From assembly GCA_022575985.1 (NCBI GenBank), contig JAKSXM010000125.1, positions 186,001-250,000 on the forward strand: a stretch of DNA of 64,000 bases. The letters run 5' to 3'. The position numbers and the translations under genes were made by a program. Source of the stretch: Anagrus nilaparvatae. Lineage: Eukaryota > Arthropoda > Insecta > Hymenoptera > Mymaridae. Shown here in pieces: positions 25,387 to 39,163 of the stretch. Every line of letters begins with the position of its first letter. Position 1 is the stretch's first letter. Below the pieces are notes generated by a model. That model was given only the letters and a program-made list of their open reading frames with translations, searched no databases and was not told the origin of the DNA.

Positions 25387-25571
25387 TATAAAAATTTTAA
25401 CCTATTCAAATGGTTTCATGCAAGTGGATCCAACGTTTATAAAAATACAATAATTTTGATACCTATTTAAATTTTTTATATTATGTTTTTTTATTTCTCA
25501 GGCCTTTTGGACTGTATTTGTTTAAGTTTTTCTCTATTTTACATATTTTTCTATTATAAGTAAACTTGGTT
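25387..25571 (+). repeat. Representative 'D' monomer: A-like body in a B position
   Basis: The first ~30 bp (TATAAAAATTTTAACCTATTC) look like the start of a B monomer. The rest is A-like: CATGCAAGTGGATCCAACG, TTTTTTATATTATG, then TCTCAGGCCTTTTGG and a TTTGTTTAAG or TTTGTTCAAG ending. It follows an A-type monomer, so A-A order breaks the dimer alternation. The next monomer usually starts TATAAGAATTTTAACCAATTC and has a B body. D copies lie near 2953, 7070, 7615, 10015, 21265, 28245, 30830 and 63685, among others. Confidence 0.83.
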
Positions 25572-25756
25572 TATAAGAATTTTAACCAATTCAAATGGTT
25601 TCATGAAAGTGGATCCACCTTTTCTAAATATACAATAATTTTAATACTTATTTAATTTATTTATATCTTGTTTTTTAATTACGCTGGCCTGAAGGGCCGT
25701 ATTTGTTTAAGTTTTTCTCTACGTAGAATATTCTCTCATTATTAGTAAAATTGGTT

Positions 25757-25941
25757 TATAAAAATTTTAACCAATTCAAATGGTTTTATGCAAGTAGATC
25801 CAACGTTTATAAAAATACAATAATTTTGATACCTAATTAAATTTTTTATATCTTGTTTTTTTATTTCTCAGGCCTTTTTGACTGTATTTGTTTAGGTTTT
25901 TCTCTATTTTACATATTTTTTCATTATAAGTAAACTTGTTT
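25757..25941 (+). repeat. Representative A-variant 'C' monomer (185 bp)
   Basis: This A-like monomer has GGTTTTATGCAAG, then AACGTTTATAAAAATAC in place of AAAGATTCTAAAAATAC, then CTAATTAAATTTTTTATATC. Its core reads CAGGCCTTTTTGACTG, followed by TTTGTTTAGG. It has one extra base relative to standard A. It typically follows B3 and recurs in the 24-64 kb half of the window. Confidence 0.85.
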
Positions 25942-26679
25942 TATAAAAATTTTAACCTATTCAAATGGTTTCATGAAAGTGGATCCACCTTTTCTAAATA
26001 TACAATAATTTTAATACTTATTTAATTTATTTATATCTTGTTTTTTAATTACGCTGGCCTGAAGGGCCGTATTTGTTTTAGTTTTCCTCTACGTAGAATA
26101 TTCTCTTATTATTAGTAAATTTGGTTTATAAAAATTTTAACCAATTCAAATGGTTTCATGCAAGTAGATCCAAAGATTCTAAAAATACAATATTTTTGAT
26201 ACCTATTTATATTTTTATATCTTTTTTTTTTATTTCTCAGGCCTTTTGGACTGTATTTGTTAAGGTTTTTCTCTATTTTACATATTTTTTCATTATAAGT
26301 AAACTTGTTTTATAAAAATTTTAACCTATTCAAATGGTTTCATGAAAGTGGATCCACCTTTTCTAAATATACAATAATTTTAATACTTATTTAATTTATT
26401 TATATCTTGTTTTTTAATTACGCTGGCATGGTGGGCCGTATTTGTTTTAGTTTTCCTCTACGTAGAATATTCTCTTATTATAAGTAAACTTGGTTTATAA
26501 AAATTTTAACCAATTCAAATGGTTTCAAGCAAGTAGATCCAAAAATTCTAAAAATTCAATATTTTTGATACCTATTTATATTTTTATATCTTGTTTTTTT
26601 ATTTCTCAGGCCTTTTGGACTGTATTTGTTAAGGTTTTTCTCTATTTTACATATTTTTTCATTATAAGTAAACTTGTTT

Positions 26680-26854
26680 TATAAAAATTTTAACCTATTC
26701 AAATGGTTTCATGAAAGTGGATCCACCTTTTCTAAATATACAATAATTTTAATACTTTTTTAATTTATTTATATTTTGTTTTTTAATTACGCTGGCGTAT
26801 TTGTTTTAGTTTTCCTCTACGTAGAATATTCTCTTATTATTAGTAAACTTGGTT
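26680..26854 (+). repeat. B monomer lacking the GGCC hairpin (175 bp)
   Basis: The core reads CGCTGGCGTATTTG instead of CGCTGGCCTGAAGGGCCGTATTTG. Exactly 10 bp are lost, removing the loop and one GGCC arm. The GGC repeated in the two arms could mediate slippage. TATATTTTG replaces TATATCTTG just upstream. The same deleted form occurs at 44969-45143 and 47359-47533. Confidence 0.9.
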
Positions 26855-27060
26855 TATAAAAATTTTAACCAATTCAAATGGTTTCATGCAAGTAGATCCA
26901 AAGATTCTAAAAATACAATATTTTTGATACCTATTTAAATTTTTATATCTTGTTTTTTTATTTCTCAGGCTTTTTGGACTGTATTTGTTAAGGTTTTTCT
27001 CTATTTTACATATTTTTTCATTATAAGTAAACTTGTTTTATAAAAATTTTAACCTATTCA

Positions 27061-28747
27061 AATGGTTTCATGAAAGTGGATCCACCTTTTCTAAATATAC
27101 AATAATTTTAATACTTATTTAATTTATTTATATCTTGTTTTTTAATTACGCTGGCCTGGTGGGCCGTATTTGTTTTAGTTTTCCTCTACATAGAATATTC
27201 TCTTATTTTTAGTAAACTTGGTTTATAAAAATTTTAACCAATTCAAATGGTTTCAAGCAAGTAGATCCAAAGATTCTAAAAATACAATATTTTTGATACC
27301 TATTTATATTTTTATATCTTGTTTTTTTATTTCTCAGGCCTTTTGGACTGTATTTGTTAAGGTTTTTCTCTATTTTACATATTTTTTCATTATAAGTAAA
27401 CTTGTTTTATAAAAATTTTAACCTATTCAAATGGTTTCATGAAAGTGGATCCACCTTTTCTAAATATACAAGAACATTAAAACTTATTTAATTTATTTAT
27501 ATCTTGTTTTTTAATTACGCTGGCCTGGTGGGCCGTATTTGTTTTAGTTTTCCTCTACGTAGAATATTCTCTTATTATTAGTAAACTTGGTTTATAAAAA
27601 TTTTAACCAATTCAAATGGTTTCATGCAAGTAGATCCAAAGATTCTAAAAATACAATATTTTTGATACCTATTTAAATTTTTATATCTTGTTTTTTTATT
27701 TCTCAGGCCTTTTGGACTGTATTTGTTAAGGTTTTTCTCTATTTTACATATTTTTTCATTATAAGTAAACTTGTTTTATAAAAATTTTATCTATTCAAAT
27801 GGTTTCATGAAAGTGGATCCACCTTTTCTAAATATACAATAATTTTAATACTTATTTAATTTATTTATATCTTGTTTTTTAATTACGCTGGCCTGAAGGG
27901 CCGTATTTGTTTAAGTTTTTCTCTACGTAGAATATTCTCTCATTATTAGTAAAATTGGTTTATAAAAATTTTAACCAATTCAAATGGTTTTATGCAAGTA
28001 GATCCAACGTTTATAAAAATACAATAATTTTGATACCTAATTAAATTTTTTATATTATGTTTTTTTATTTCTCAGGCCTTTTGGACTGTATTTGTTCAAG
28101 TTTTTCTCTATTTTATATATTTTTCTATTATAAGTAAACTTGTTTTATAAAAATTTTAACCTATTCAAATGGTTTCATGCAAGTGGATCCAACGTTTATA
28201 AAAATACAATAATTTTGATACCTATTTAAATTTTTTATATTATGTTTTTTTATTTCTCAGGCCTTTTGGACTGTATTTGTTCAAGTTTTTCTCTATTTTA
28301 TATATTTTTCTATTATAAGTAAACTTGGTTTATAAGAATTTTAACCAATTCAAATGGTTTCATGAAAGTGGATCCACTTTTTCTAAATATACAATAATTT
28401 TAATACTTATTTAATTTATTTATATCTTGTTTTTTAATTACGCTGGCCTGAAGAGCCGTATTTGTTTAAGTTTTTCTCTACGTAGAATATTCTCTTATTA
28501 TTAGTAAACTTGGTTTATAAAAATTTTAACCAATTCAAATGGTTTCATGCAAGTAGATCCAAAGATTCTAAAAATACAATATTTTTGATACCTATTTAAA
28601 TTTTTATATCTTGTTTTTTTAATTCTCAGGCCTTTTGGACTGTATTTGTTAAGGTTTTTCTCTTTTTTACATATTTTTTCATTATAAGTAACCTTGTTTT
28701 ATAAAAATTTTAACCTATTCAAATGGTTTCATGAAAGTGGATCCACC
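27061..28747 (+). repeat. Segment repeated at 53093-54779 (offset 26,032 bp)
   Basis: About 1.69 kb matches at a constant displacement. Linked rare variants are TCTTATTTTTAGTAAAC, CAAGAACATTAAAAC (27469 and 53501), TTTTATCTATTC, GAAGAGCC, and GTAACCTTG (28691 and 54723). It contains A, B1, B3, C, D and B monomers. Matching ends at 28748, where CCTCTTCT faces CCTTTTAT in the partner. Confidence 0.87.
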
Positions 28748-28749
28748 TC

Positions 28750-30966
28750 TTCTAAATATACAATAATTTTAATACTTATTTAATTTATTTATATCTTGTT
28801 TTTTAATTACGCTGGCCTGAAGGGCCGTATTTGTTTAAGTTTTTCTCTACGTAGAATATTCTCTCATTATTAGTAAAATTGGTTTATAAAAATTTTAACC
28901 AATTCAAATGAATTCATAAAAGTGGATCCAAAGATTCTAAAAATACAATATTTTTGATACCTATTTAAATTTTTATATCTTGTTTTTTTATTTCTCAGGC
29001 CTTTTGGACTGTATTTGTTAAGGTTTTTCTCTATTTTACATATTTTTTCATTATAAGTAAACTTGTTTTATAAAAATTTTAACCTATTCAAATGGTTTCA
29101 TGAAAGTGGATCCACCTTTTATAAATATACAATAATATTAATACTTATTTAATTTATTTATATCTTGTTTTTTAATTACGCTGGCCTGAAGGGCCGTATT
29201 TGTTTAAGTTTTTCTTTACGTAGAATATTCTCTCATTATTAGTAAAATTGGTTTATAAGAATTTTAACCAATTCAAATGGTTTCATGAAAGTGGATCCAC
29301 CTTTTCTAAATATACAATAATTTTAATACTTATTTAATTTATTTATATCTTGTTTTTTAATTACGCTGGCCTGAAGGGCCGTATTTGTTTAAGTTTTTCT
29401 CTACGTAGAATATTCTCTCATTATTAGTAAAATTGGTTTATAAAAATTTTAACCAATTCAAATGGTTTTATGCAAGTAGATCCAACGTTTATAAAAATAC
29501 AATAATTTTGATACCTAATTAAATTTTTTATATCTTGTTTTTTTATTTCTCAGGCCTTTTTGACTGTATTTGTTTAGGTTTTTCTCTATTTTACATATTT
29601 TTTCATTATAAGTAAACTTGTTTTATAAAAATTTTAACCTATTCAAATGGTTTCATGAAAGTTAATCCACCTTTTCTAAATATACAATAATTTTAATACT
29701 TATTTAATTTATTTATATCTTGTTTTTTAATTACGCTGGCCTGAAGGGCCGTATTTGTTTTAGTTTTCCTCTACGTAGAATATTCTCTTATTATTAGTAA
29801 ATTTGGTTTATAAAAATTTTAACCAATTCAAAAGGTTTCATGCAAGTAGATCCAAAGATTCTAAAAATACAATATTTTTGATACCTATTTATATTTTTAT
29901 ATCTTGTTTTTTTATTTCCCAGGCCTTTTGGACTGTATTTGTTAAGGTTTTTCTCTATTTTATATATTTTTCTATTATAAGTAAACTTGGTTTATAAGAA
30001 TTTTAACCAATTCAAATGGTTTCATGAAAGTGGATCCACCTTTTCTAAATATACAATAATTTTAATACTTATTTAATTTATTTATATCTTGTTTTTTAAT
30101 TACGCTGGCCTGGTGGGCCGTATTTGTTTTAGTTTTCCTCTACATAGAATATTCTCTTATTATTAGTAAACTTGGTTTATAAAAATTTTAACCAATTCAA
30201 ATGGTTTCATGCAAGTAGATCCAAAGATTCTAAAAATACAATATTTTTGATACCTATTTATATTTTTATATCTTGTTTTTTTATTTCCCAGGCCTTTTGG
30301 ACTGTATTTGCTAGAGTTTTTCTCTATTTTACATATTTTTTCATTATAAGTAAACTTGTTTTATAAAAATTTTAACCTATTCAAATGGTTTCATGAAAGT
30401 GGATCCACCTTTTCTAAATATACAATAATTTTAATACTTATTTAATTTATTTATATCTTGTTTTTTAATTACGCTGGCCTGAAGGGCCGTATTTGTTTAA
30501 GTTTTTCTCTACGTAGAATATTCTCTCATTATTAGTAAAATTGGTTTATTAAAATTTTAACCAATTCAAATGGTTTTATGCAAGTAGATCCAACGTTTAT
30601 AAAAATACAATAATTTTGATACCTAATTAAATTTTTTATATTATGTTTTTTTATTTCTCAGGCCTTTTGGACTGTATTTGTTCAAGTTTTTCTCTATTTT
30701 ATATATTTTTCTATTATAAGTAAACTTGTTTTATAAAAATTTTAACCTATTCAAATGGTTTCATGCAAGTGGATCCAACGTTTATAAAAATACAATAATT
30801 TTGATACCTATTTAAATTTTTTATATTATGTTTTTTTATTTCTCAGGCCTTTTGGACTGTATTTGTTCAAGTTTTTCTCTATTTTATATATTTTTCTATT
30901 ATAAGTAAACTTGGTTTATAAGAATTTTAACCAATTCAAATGGTTTCATGAAAGTGGATCCACCTT
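28750..30966 (+). repeat. 2,217 bp tandem unit, copy 1 (12 monomers)
   Basis: Positions 28750-31035 match 30967-33252 at a displacement of 2,217 bp with almost no differences. Linked markers are GAAAGTTAATCC (29661 and 31878), AAAAGGTTTCATGC, TTTGCTAGAGTTTTTC and GTTTATTAAAATTTT. The composition is B3, A variant, B3 sub-branch, B, C, B2, A, B1, A, B3, C, D. Confidence 0.88.
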
Positions 30967-33252
30967 TTCTAAATATACAATAATTTTAATACTTATTTAA
31001 TTTATTTATATCTTGTTTTTTAATTACGCTGGCCTGAAGGGCCGTATTTGTTTAAGTTTTTCTCTACGTAGAATATTCTCTCATTATTAGTAAAATTGGT
31101 TTATAAAAATTTTAACCAATTCAAATGAATTCATAAAAGTGGATCCAAAGATTCTAAAAATACAATATTTTTGATACCTATTTAAATTTTTATATCTTGT
31201 TTTTTTATTTCTCAGGCCTTTTGGACTGTATTTGTTAAGGTTTTTCTCTATTTTACATATTTTTTCATTATAAGTAAACTTGTTTTATAAAAATTTTAAC
31301 CTATTCAAATGGTTTCATGAAAGTGGATCCACCTTTTATAAATATACAATAATATTAATACTTATTTAATTTATTTATATCTTGTTTTTTAATTACGCTG
31401 GCCTGAAGGGCCGTATTTGTTTAAGTTTTTCTTTACGTAGAATATTCTCTCATTATTAGTAAAATTGGTTTATAAGAATTTTAACCAATTCAAATGGTTT
31501 CATGAAAGTGGATCCACCTTTTCTAAATATACAATAATTTTAATACTTATTTAATTTATTTATATCTTGTTTTTTAATTACGCTGGCCTGAAGGGCCGTA
31601 TTTGTTTAAGTTTTTCTCTACGTAGAATATTCTCTCATTATTAGTAAAATTGGTTTATAAAAATTTTAACCAATTCAAATGGTTTTATGCAAGTAGATCC
31701 AACGTTTATAAAAATACAATAATTTTGATACCTAATTAAATTTTTTATATCTTGTTTTTTTATTTCTCAGGCCTTTTTGACTGTATTTGTTTAGGTTTTT
31801 CTCTATTTTACATATTTTTTCATTATAAGTAAACTTGTTTTATAAAAATTTTAACCTATTCAAATGGTTTCATGAAAGTTAATCCACCTTTTCTAAATAT
31901 ACAATAATTTTAATACTTATTTAATTTATTTATATCTTGTTTTTTAATTACGCTGGCCTGAAGGGCCGTATTTGTTTTAGTTTTCCTCTACGTAGAATAT
32001 TCTCTTATTATTAGTAAATTTGGTTTATAAAAATTTTAACCAATTCAAAAGGTTTCATGCAAGTAGATCCAAAGATTCTAAAAATACAATATTTTTGATA
32101 CCTATTTATATTTTTATATCTTGTTTTTTTATTTCCCAGGCCTTTTGGACTGTATTTGTTAAGGTTTTTCTCTATTTTATATATTTTTCTATTATAAGTA
32201 AACTTGGTTTATAAGAATTTTAACCAATTCAAATGGTTTCATGAAAGTGGATCCACCTTTTCTAAATATACAATAATTTTAATACTTATTTAATTTATTT
32301 ATATCTTGTTTTTTAATTACGCTGGCCTGGTGGGCCGTATTTGTTTTAGTTTTCCTCTACATAGAATATTCTCTTATTATTAGTAAACTTGGTTTATAAA
32401 AATTTTAACCAATTCAAATGGTTTCATGCAAGTAGATCCAAAGATTCTAAAAATACAATATTTTTGATACCTATTTATATTTTTATATCTTGTTTTTTTA
32501 TTTCCCAGGCCTTTTGGACTGTATTTGCTAGAGTTTTTCTCTATTTTACATATTTTTTCATTATAAGTAAACTTGTTTTATAAAAATTTTAACCTATTCA
32601 AATGGTTTCATGAAAGTGGATCCACCTTTTCTAAATATACAATAATTTTAATACTTATTTAATTTATTTATATCTTGTTTTTTAATTACGCTGGCCTGAA
32701 GGGCCGTATTTGTTTAAGTTTTTCTCTACGTAGAATATTCTCTCATTATTAGTAAAATTGGTTTATTAAAATTTTAACCAATTCAAATGGTTTTATGCAA
32801 GTAGATCCAACGTTTATAAAAATACAATAATTTTGATACCTAATTAAATTTTTTATATTATGTTTTTTTATTTCTCAGGCCTTTTGGACTGTATTTGTTC
32901 AAGTTTTTCTCTATTTTATATATTTTTCTATTATAAGTAAACTTGTTTTATAAAAATTTTAACCTATTCAAATGGTTTCATGCAAGTGGATCCAACGTTT
33001 ATAAAAATACAATAATTTTGATACCTATTTAAATTTTTTATATTATGTTTTTTTATTTCTCAGGCCTTTTGGACTGTATTTGTTCAAGTTTTTCTCTATT
33101 TTATATATTTTTCTATTATAAGTAAACTTGGTTTATAAGAATTTTAACCAATTCAAATGGTTTCATGAAAGTGGATCCACCTTTTCTAAATATACAATAA
33201 TTTTAATACTTATTTAATTTATTTATATCTTGTTTTTTAATTACGCTGGCCT
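30967..33252 (+). repeat. 2,217 bp tandem unit, copy 2
   Basis: This is the second copy of the 2,217 bp unit. Matching extends a little past one unit and stops at 33253, where GAAGAGCC replaces GAAGGGCC. From there the sequence follows the 28.45 kb pattern instead, at a displacement of 4,802 bp. Confidence 0.88.
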
Positions 33253-34381
33253 GAAGAGCCGTATTTGTTTAAGTTTTTCTCTACGTAGAATATTCTCTTA
33301 TTATTAGTAAACTTGGTTTATAAAAATTTTAACCAATTCAAATGGTTTCATGCAAGTAGATCCAAAGATTCTAAAAATACAATATTTTTGATACCTATTT
33401 AAATTTTTATATCTTGTTTTTTTAATTCTCAGGCCTTTTGGACTGTATTTGTTAAGGTTTTTCTCTTTTTTACATATTTTTTCATTATAAGTAAACTTGT
33501 TTTATAAAAATTTTAACCTATTCAAATGGTTTCATGAAAGTGGATCCACCTCTTCTAAATATACAATAATTTTAATACTTATTTAATTTATTTATATCTT
33601 GTTTTTTAATTACGCTGGCCTGAAGGGCCGTATTTGTTTAAGTTTTTCTCTACGTAGAATATTCTCTCATTATTAGTAAAATTGGTTTATAAAAATTTTA
33701 ACCAATTCAAATAAATTCATAAAAGTGGATCCAAAGATTCTAAAAATACAATATTTTTGATACCTATTTAAATTTTTATATCTTGTTTTTTTATTTCTCA
33801 GGCCTTTTGGACTGTATTTGTTAAGGTTTTTCTCTATTTTACATATTTTTTCATTATAAGTAAACTTGTTTTATAAAAATTTTAACCTATTCAAATGGTT
33901 TCATGAAAGTGGATCCACCTTTTATAAATATACAATAATATTAATACTTATTTAATTTATTTATATCTTGTTTTTTAATTACGCTGGCCTGAAGGGCCGT
34001 ATTTGTTTAAGTTTTTCTTTACGTAGAATATTCTCTCATTATTAGTAAAATTGGTTTATAAGAATTTTAACCAATTCAAATGGTTTCATGAAAGTGGATC
34101 CACCTTTTCTAAATATACAATAATTTTAATACTTATTTAATTTATTTATATCTTGTTTTTTAATTACGCTGGCCTGGTGGGCCGTATTTGTTTTAGTTTT
34201 CCTCTACATAGAATATTCTCTTATTATTAGTAAACTTGGTTTATAAAAATTTTAACCAATTCAAATGGTTTCAAGCAAGTACATCCAAAGATTCTAAAAA
34301 TACAATATTTTTGATACCTATTTATATTTTTATATCTTGTTTTTTTATTTCTCAGGCCTTTTGGACTGTATTTGTTAAGGT
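32535..34381 (+). repeat. 1,847 bp tandem unit, copy 1 (10 monomers)
   Basis: Positions 32535-34495 match 34382-36342 at a displacement of 1,847 bp. Supporting markers are GAAGAGCC (33254 and 35101), TTTTTTTAATTCTCAGG, TTCTCTTTTTTAC, CCACCTCTTCT and AAATAAATTCAT. It overlaps the end of the 2,217 bp pair, showing nested amplification. Confidence 0.82.
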
Positions 34382-37300
34382 TTTTCTCTATTTTACATAT
34401 TTTTTCATTATAAGTAAACTTGTTTTATAAAAATTTTAACCTATTCAAATGGTTTCATGAAAGTGGATCCACCTTTTCTAAATATACAATAATTTTAATA
34501 CTTATTTAATTTATTTATATCTTGTTTTTTAATTACGCTGGCCTGAAGGGCCGTATTTGTTTAAGTTTTTCTCTACGAAGAATATTCTCTCATTATTAGT
34601 AAAATTGGTTTATAAAAATTTTAACCAATTCAAATGGTTTTATGCAAGTAGATCCAACGTTTATAAAAATACAATAATTTTGATACCTAATTAAATTTTT
34701 TATATTATGTTTTTTTATTTCTCAGGCCTTTTGGACTGTATTTGTTCAAGTTTTTCTCTATTTTATATATTTTTCTATTATAAGTAAACTTGTTTTATAA
34801 AAATTTTAACCTATTCAAATGGTTTCATGCAAGTGGATCCAACGTTTATAAAAATACAATAATTTTGATACCTATTTAAATTTTTTATATTATGTTTTTT
34901 TATTTCTCAGGCCTTTTGGACTGTATTTGTTCAAGTTTTTCTCTATTTTATATATTTTTCTATTATAAGTAAACTTGGTTTATAAGAATTTTAACCAATT
35001 CAAATGGTTTCATGAAAGTGGATCCACCTTTTCTAAATATACAATAATTTTAATACTTATTTAATTTATTTATATCTTGTTTTTTAATTACGCTGGCCTG
35101 AAGAGCCGTATTTGTTTAAGTTTTTCTCTACGTAGAATATTCTCTTATTATTAGTAAACTTGGTTTATAAAAATTTTAACCAATTCAAATGGTTTCATGC
35201 AAGTAGATCCAAAGATTCTAAAAATACAATATTTTTGATACCTATTTAAATTTTTATATCTTGTTTTTTTAATTCTCAGGCCTTTTGAACTGTATTTGTT
35301 AAGGTTTTTCTCTTTTTTACATATTTTTTCATTATAAGTAAACTTGTTTTATAAAAATTTTAACCTATTCAAATGGTTTCATGAAAGTGGATCCACCTCT
35401 TCTAAATATACAATAATTTTAATACTTATTTAATTTATTTATATCTTGTTTTTTAATTACGCTGGCCTGAAGGGCCGTATTTGTTTAAGTTTTTCTCTAC
35501 GTAGAATATTCTCTCATTATTAGTAAAATTGGTTTATAAAAATTTTAACCAATTCAAATAAATTCATAAAAGTGGATCCAAAGATTCTAAAAATACAATA
35601 TTTTTGATACCTATTTAAATTTTTATATCTTGTTTTTTTATTTCTCAGGCCTTTTGGACTGTATTTGTTAAGGTTTTTCTCTATTTTACATATTTTTTCA
35701 TTATAAGTAAACTTGTTTTATAAAAATTTTAACCTATTCAAATGGTTTCATGAAAGTGGATCCACCTTTTATAAATATACAATAATATTAATACTTATTT
35801 AATTTATTTATATCTTGTTTTTAAATTACGCTGGCCTGAAGGGCCGTATTTGTTTAAGTTTTTCTTTACGTAGAATATTCTCTCATTATTAGTAAAATTG
35901 GTTTATAAGAATTTTAACCAATTCAAATGGTTTCATGAAAGTGGATCCACCTTTTCTAAATATACAATAATTTTAATACTTATTTAATTTATTTATATCT
36001 TGTTTTTTAATTACGCTGGCCTGGTGGGCCGTATTTGTTTTAGTTTTCCTCTACATAGAATATTCTCTTATTATTAGTAAACTTGGTTTATAAAAATTTT
36101 AACCAATTCAAATGGTTTCAAGCAAGTAGATCCAAAGATTCTAAAAATACAATATTTTTGATACCTATTTATATTTTTATATCTTGTTTTTTTATTTCTC
36201 AGGCCTTTTGGACTGTATTTGTTAAGGTTTTTCTCTATTTTCCATATTTTTTCATTATAAGTAAACTTGTTTTATAAAAATTTTAACCTATTCAAATGGT
36301 TTCATGAAAGTGGATCCACCTTTTCTAAATATACAATAATTTTAATACTTTTTTAATTTATTTATATCTTGTTTTTTAATTACGCTGGCCTGAAGGGCCG
36401 TATTTGTTTTAGTTTTCCTCTACGTAGAATATTCTCTTATTATTAGTAAACTTGGTTTATAAAAATTTTAACCAATTCAAAAGGTTTCATGCAAGTAGAT
36501 CCAAAGATTTTAAAAATACAATATTTTTGATACCTATTTAAATTTTTATATCTTGTTTTTTTATTTCTCAGGCCTTTTGGACTGTATTTGTTAAGGTTTT
36601 TCTCTATTTAACATATTTTTTCATTATAAGTAAACTTGTTTTATAAAAATTTTAACCTATTCAAATGGTTTCATGAAAGTGGATCCACCTTTTCTAATTA
36701 TACAATGATTTTAATACTTTTTTAATTTATTTATATCTTGTTTTTTAATTACGCTGGCCTGGTGGGCCGTATTTGTTTTAGTTTTCCTCTACATAGAATA
36801 TTCTCTTATTATTAGTAAACTTGGTTTATAAAAATTTTAACCAATTCAAATGGTTTCAAGCAAGTAGATCCAAAGATTCTAAAAATACAATATTTTTGAT
36901 ACCTATTTATATTTTTATATCTTGTTTTTTTATTTCTCAGGCCTTTTGGACTGTATTTGTTAAGGTTTTTCTCTATTTTACATATTTTTTCATTATAAGT
37001 AAACTTGTTTTATAAAAATTTTATCTATTCAAATGAATTCATAAAAGTGGATCCACCTTTTCTAAATTTACAATAATTTTAATAATTATTTTAATTACTT
37101 ATATCTTGTTTTTTAATTACGCTGGCCTGAAGGGCCGTATTTGTTTAAGTTTTTCTCTACGTAGAATATTCTCTTATTATTAGTAAACTAAGTAAACTTG
37201 TTTTATAAAAATTTTAACCTATTCAAATGGTTTCATGAAAGTGGATCCACCTTTTCTAAATATACAATAATTTTAATACTTATTTAATTTATTTATAACT

Positions 37301-39163
37301 TGTTTTTTAATTACGCTGGCCTGAAGGGCCGTATTTGTTTTAGTTTTCCTCTACGTAGAATATTCTCTTATTATTAGTAAATTTGGTTTATAAAAATTTT
37401 AACCAATTCAAATGGTTTCATGCAAGTAGATCCAAAGATTCTAAAAATACAATATTTTTGATACCTATTTATATTTTTATATCTTGTTTTTTTATTTCCC
37501 AGGCCTTTTGGACTGTATATGCTAAGGTTTTTCTCTATTTTATATATTTTTCTATTATAAGTAAACTTGGTTTATAAGAATTTTAACCAATTCAAATGGT
37601 TTCATGAAAGTGGATCCACCTTTTCTAAATATACAATAATTTTAATACTTATTTAATTTATTTATATCTTGTTTTTTAATTACGCTGGCATGGTGGGCCG
37701 TATTTGTTTTAGTTTTCCTCTACGTAGAATATTCTCTTATTATAAGTAAACTTGGTTTATAAAAATTTTAACCAATTCAAATGGTTTCATGCAAGTGTAT
37801 CCAACGTTTATAAAAATACAATAATTTTGATACCTAATTAAATTTTTTATATCTTGTTTTTTTATTTCTCAGGCCTTTTTGACTGTATTTGTTTAGGTTT
37901 TTCTCTATTTTACATATTTTTTCATTATAAGTAAACTTGTTTTATAAAAATTTTAACCTATTCAAATGGTTTCATGCAAGTGGATCCAACGTTTATAAAA
38001 ATACAATAATTTTGATACCTATTTAAATTTTTTATATTATGTTTTTTTATTTCTCAGGCCTTTTGGACTGTATTTGTTTAAGTTTTTCTCTATTTTACAT
38101 ATTTTTCTATTATAAGTAAACTTGGTTTATAAGAATTTTAACCAATTCAAATGGTTTCATGAAAGTGGATCCACCTTTTCTAAATATACAATAATTTTAA
38201 TACTTATTTAATTTATTTATATCTTGTTTTTTAATTACGCTGGCCTGAAGGGCCGTATTTGTTTAAGTTTTTCTCTACGTAGAATATTCTCTCATTATTA
38301 GTAAAATTGGTTTATAAAAATTTTAACCAATTCAAATGGTTTTATGCAAGTAGATCCAACGTTTATAAAAATACAATAATTTTGATACCTAACTAAATTT
38401 TTTATATCTTGTTTTTTTATTTCTCAGGCCTTTTTGACTGTATTTGTTTAGGTTTTTCTCTATTTTACATATTTTTTCATTATAAGTAAACTTGTTTTAT
38501 AAAAATTTTAACCTATTCAAATGGTTTCATGAAAGTTAATCCACCTTTTCTAAATATACAATAATTTTAATACTTATTTAATTTATTTATATCTTGTTTT
38601 TTAATTACGCTGGCCTGAAGGGCCGTATTTGTTTTAGTTTTCCTCTACGTAGAATATTCTCTTATTATTAGTAAATTTGGTTTATAAAAATTTTAATCAA
38701 TTCAAATGGTTTCATGCAAGTAGATCCAAAGATTCTAAAAATACAATATTTTTGATACCTATTTATATTTTTATATCTTGTTTTTTTATTTCCCAGGCCT
38801 TTTGGACTGTATTTGTTAAGGTTTTTCTCTATTTTATATATTTTTCTATTATAAGTAAACTTGGTTTATAAGAATTTTAACCAATTCAAATGGTTTCATG
38901 AAAGTGGATCCACCTTTTCTAAATATACAATAATTTTAATACTTATTTAATTTATTTATATCTTGTTTTTTAATTACGCTGGCCTGGTGGGCCGTATTTG
39001 TTTTAGTTTTCCTCTACATAGAATATTCTCTTATTATTAGTAAACTTGGTTTATAAAAATTTTAACCAATTCAAATCGTTTCAAGCAAGTAGATCCAAAG
39101 TTTCTAATAATACAATATTTTTGATACCTATTTATATTTTTATATCTTTTTTTTTTATTTCTT
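33800..39163 (+). repeat. 5,364 bp tandem duplication, copy 1 (29 monomers)
   Basis: Positions 33800-39287 match 39164-44651 at an exact displacement of 5,364 bp. Reading by eye I found only isolated differences, for example ATTTATATC against ATATATATC at 40803. All private variants inside are shared, including the 194 bp B, the TTTCCATATT change and TATATGCTAAGG. The unit contains the complete second 1,847 bp copy, so it is younger than that event. Confidence 0.92.
34382..36342 (+). repeat. 1,847 bp tandem unit, copy 2
   Basis: This is the second copy of the 1,847 bp unit. Private changes include CTACGAAG near 34575, CCTTTTGAACTG near 35283, TTTTTAAATTACG near 35820 and TTTTCCATATT near 36241. 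All four also appear in the 5,364 bp copy starting at 39164, so they arose before that larger duplication. Confidence 0.82.

Larger units (their letters stand above)
24278..27060 (+). repeat. Mosaic block related to 37.2-38.9 kb
   Basis: Shared variants include GGCATGGTGGG (25131 with 37687), GCAAGTGTATCC, and the A variant with TTTGCTAAGG. The displacement to the second region is 12,925-12,926 bp up to about 24.75 kb and 12,556 bp afterwards. This equals the loss of one 369 bp dimer in the 37 kb copy. C and D monomers are frequent here. A B monomer with a shortened core lies at 26680-26854. Confidence 0.82.
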
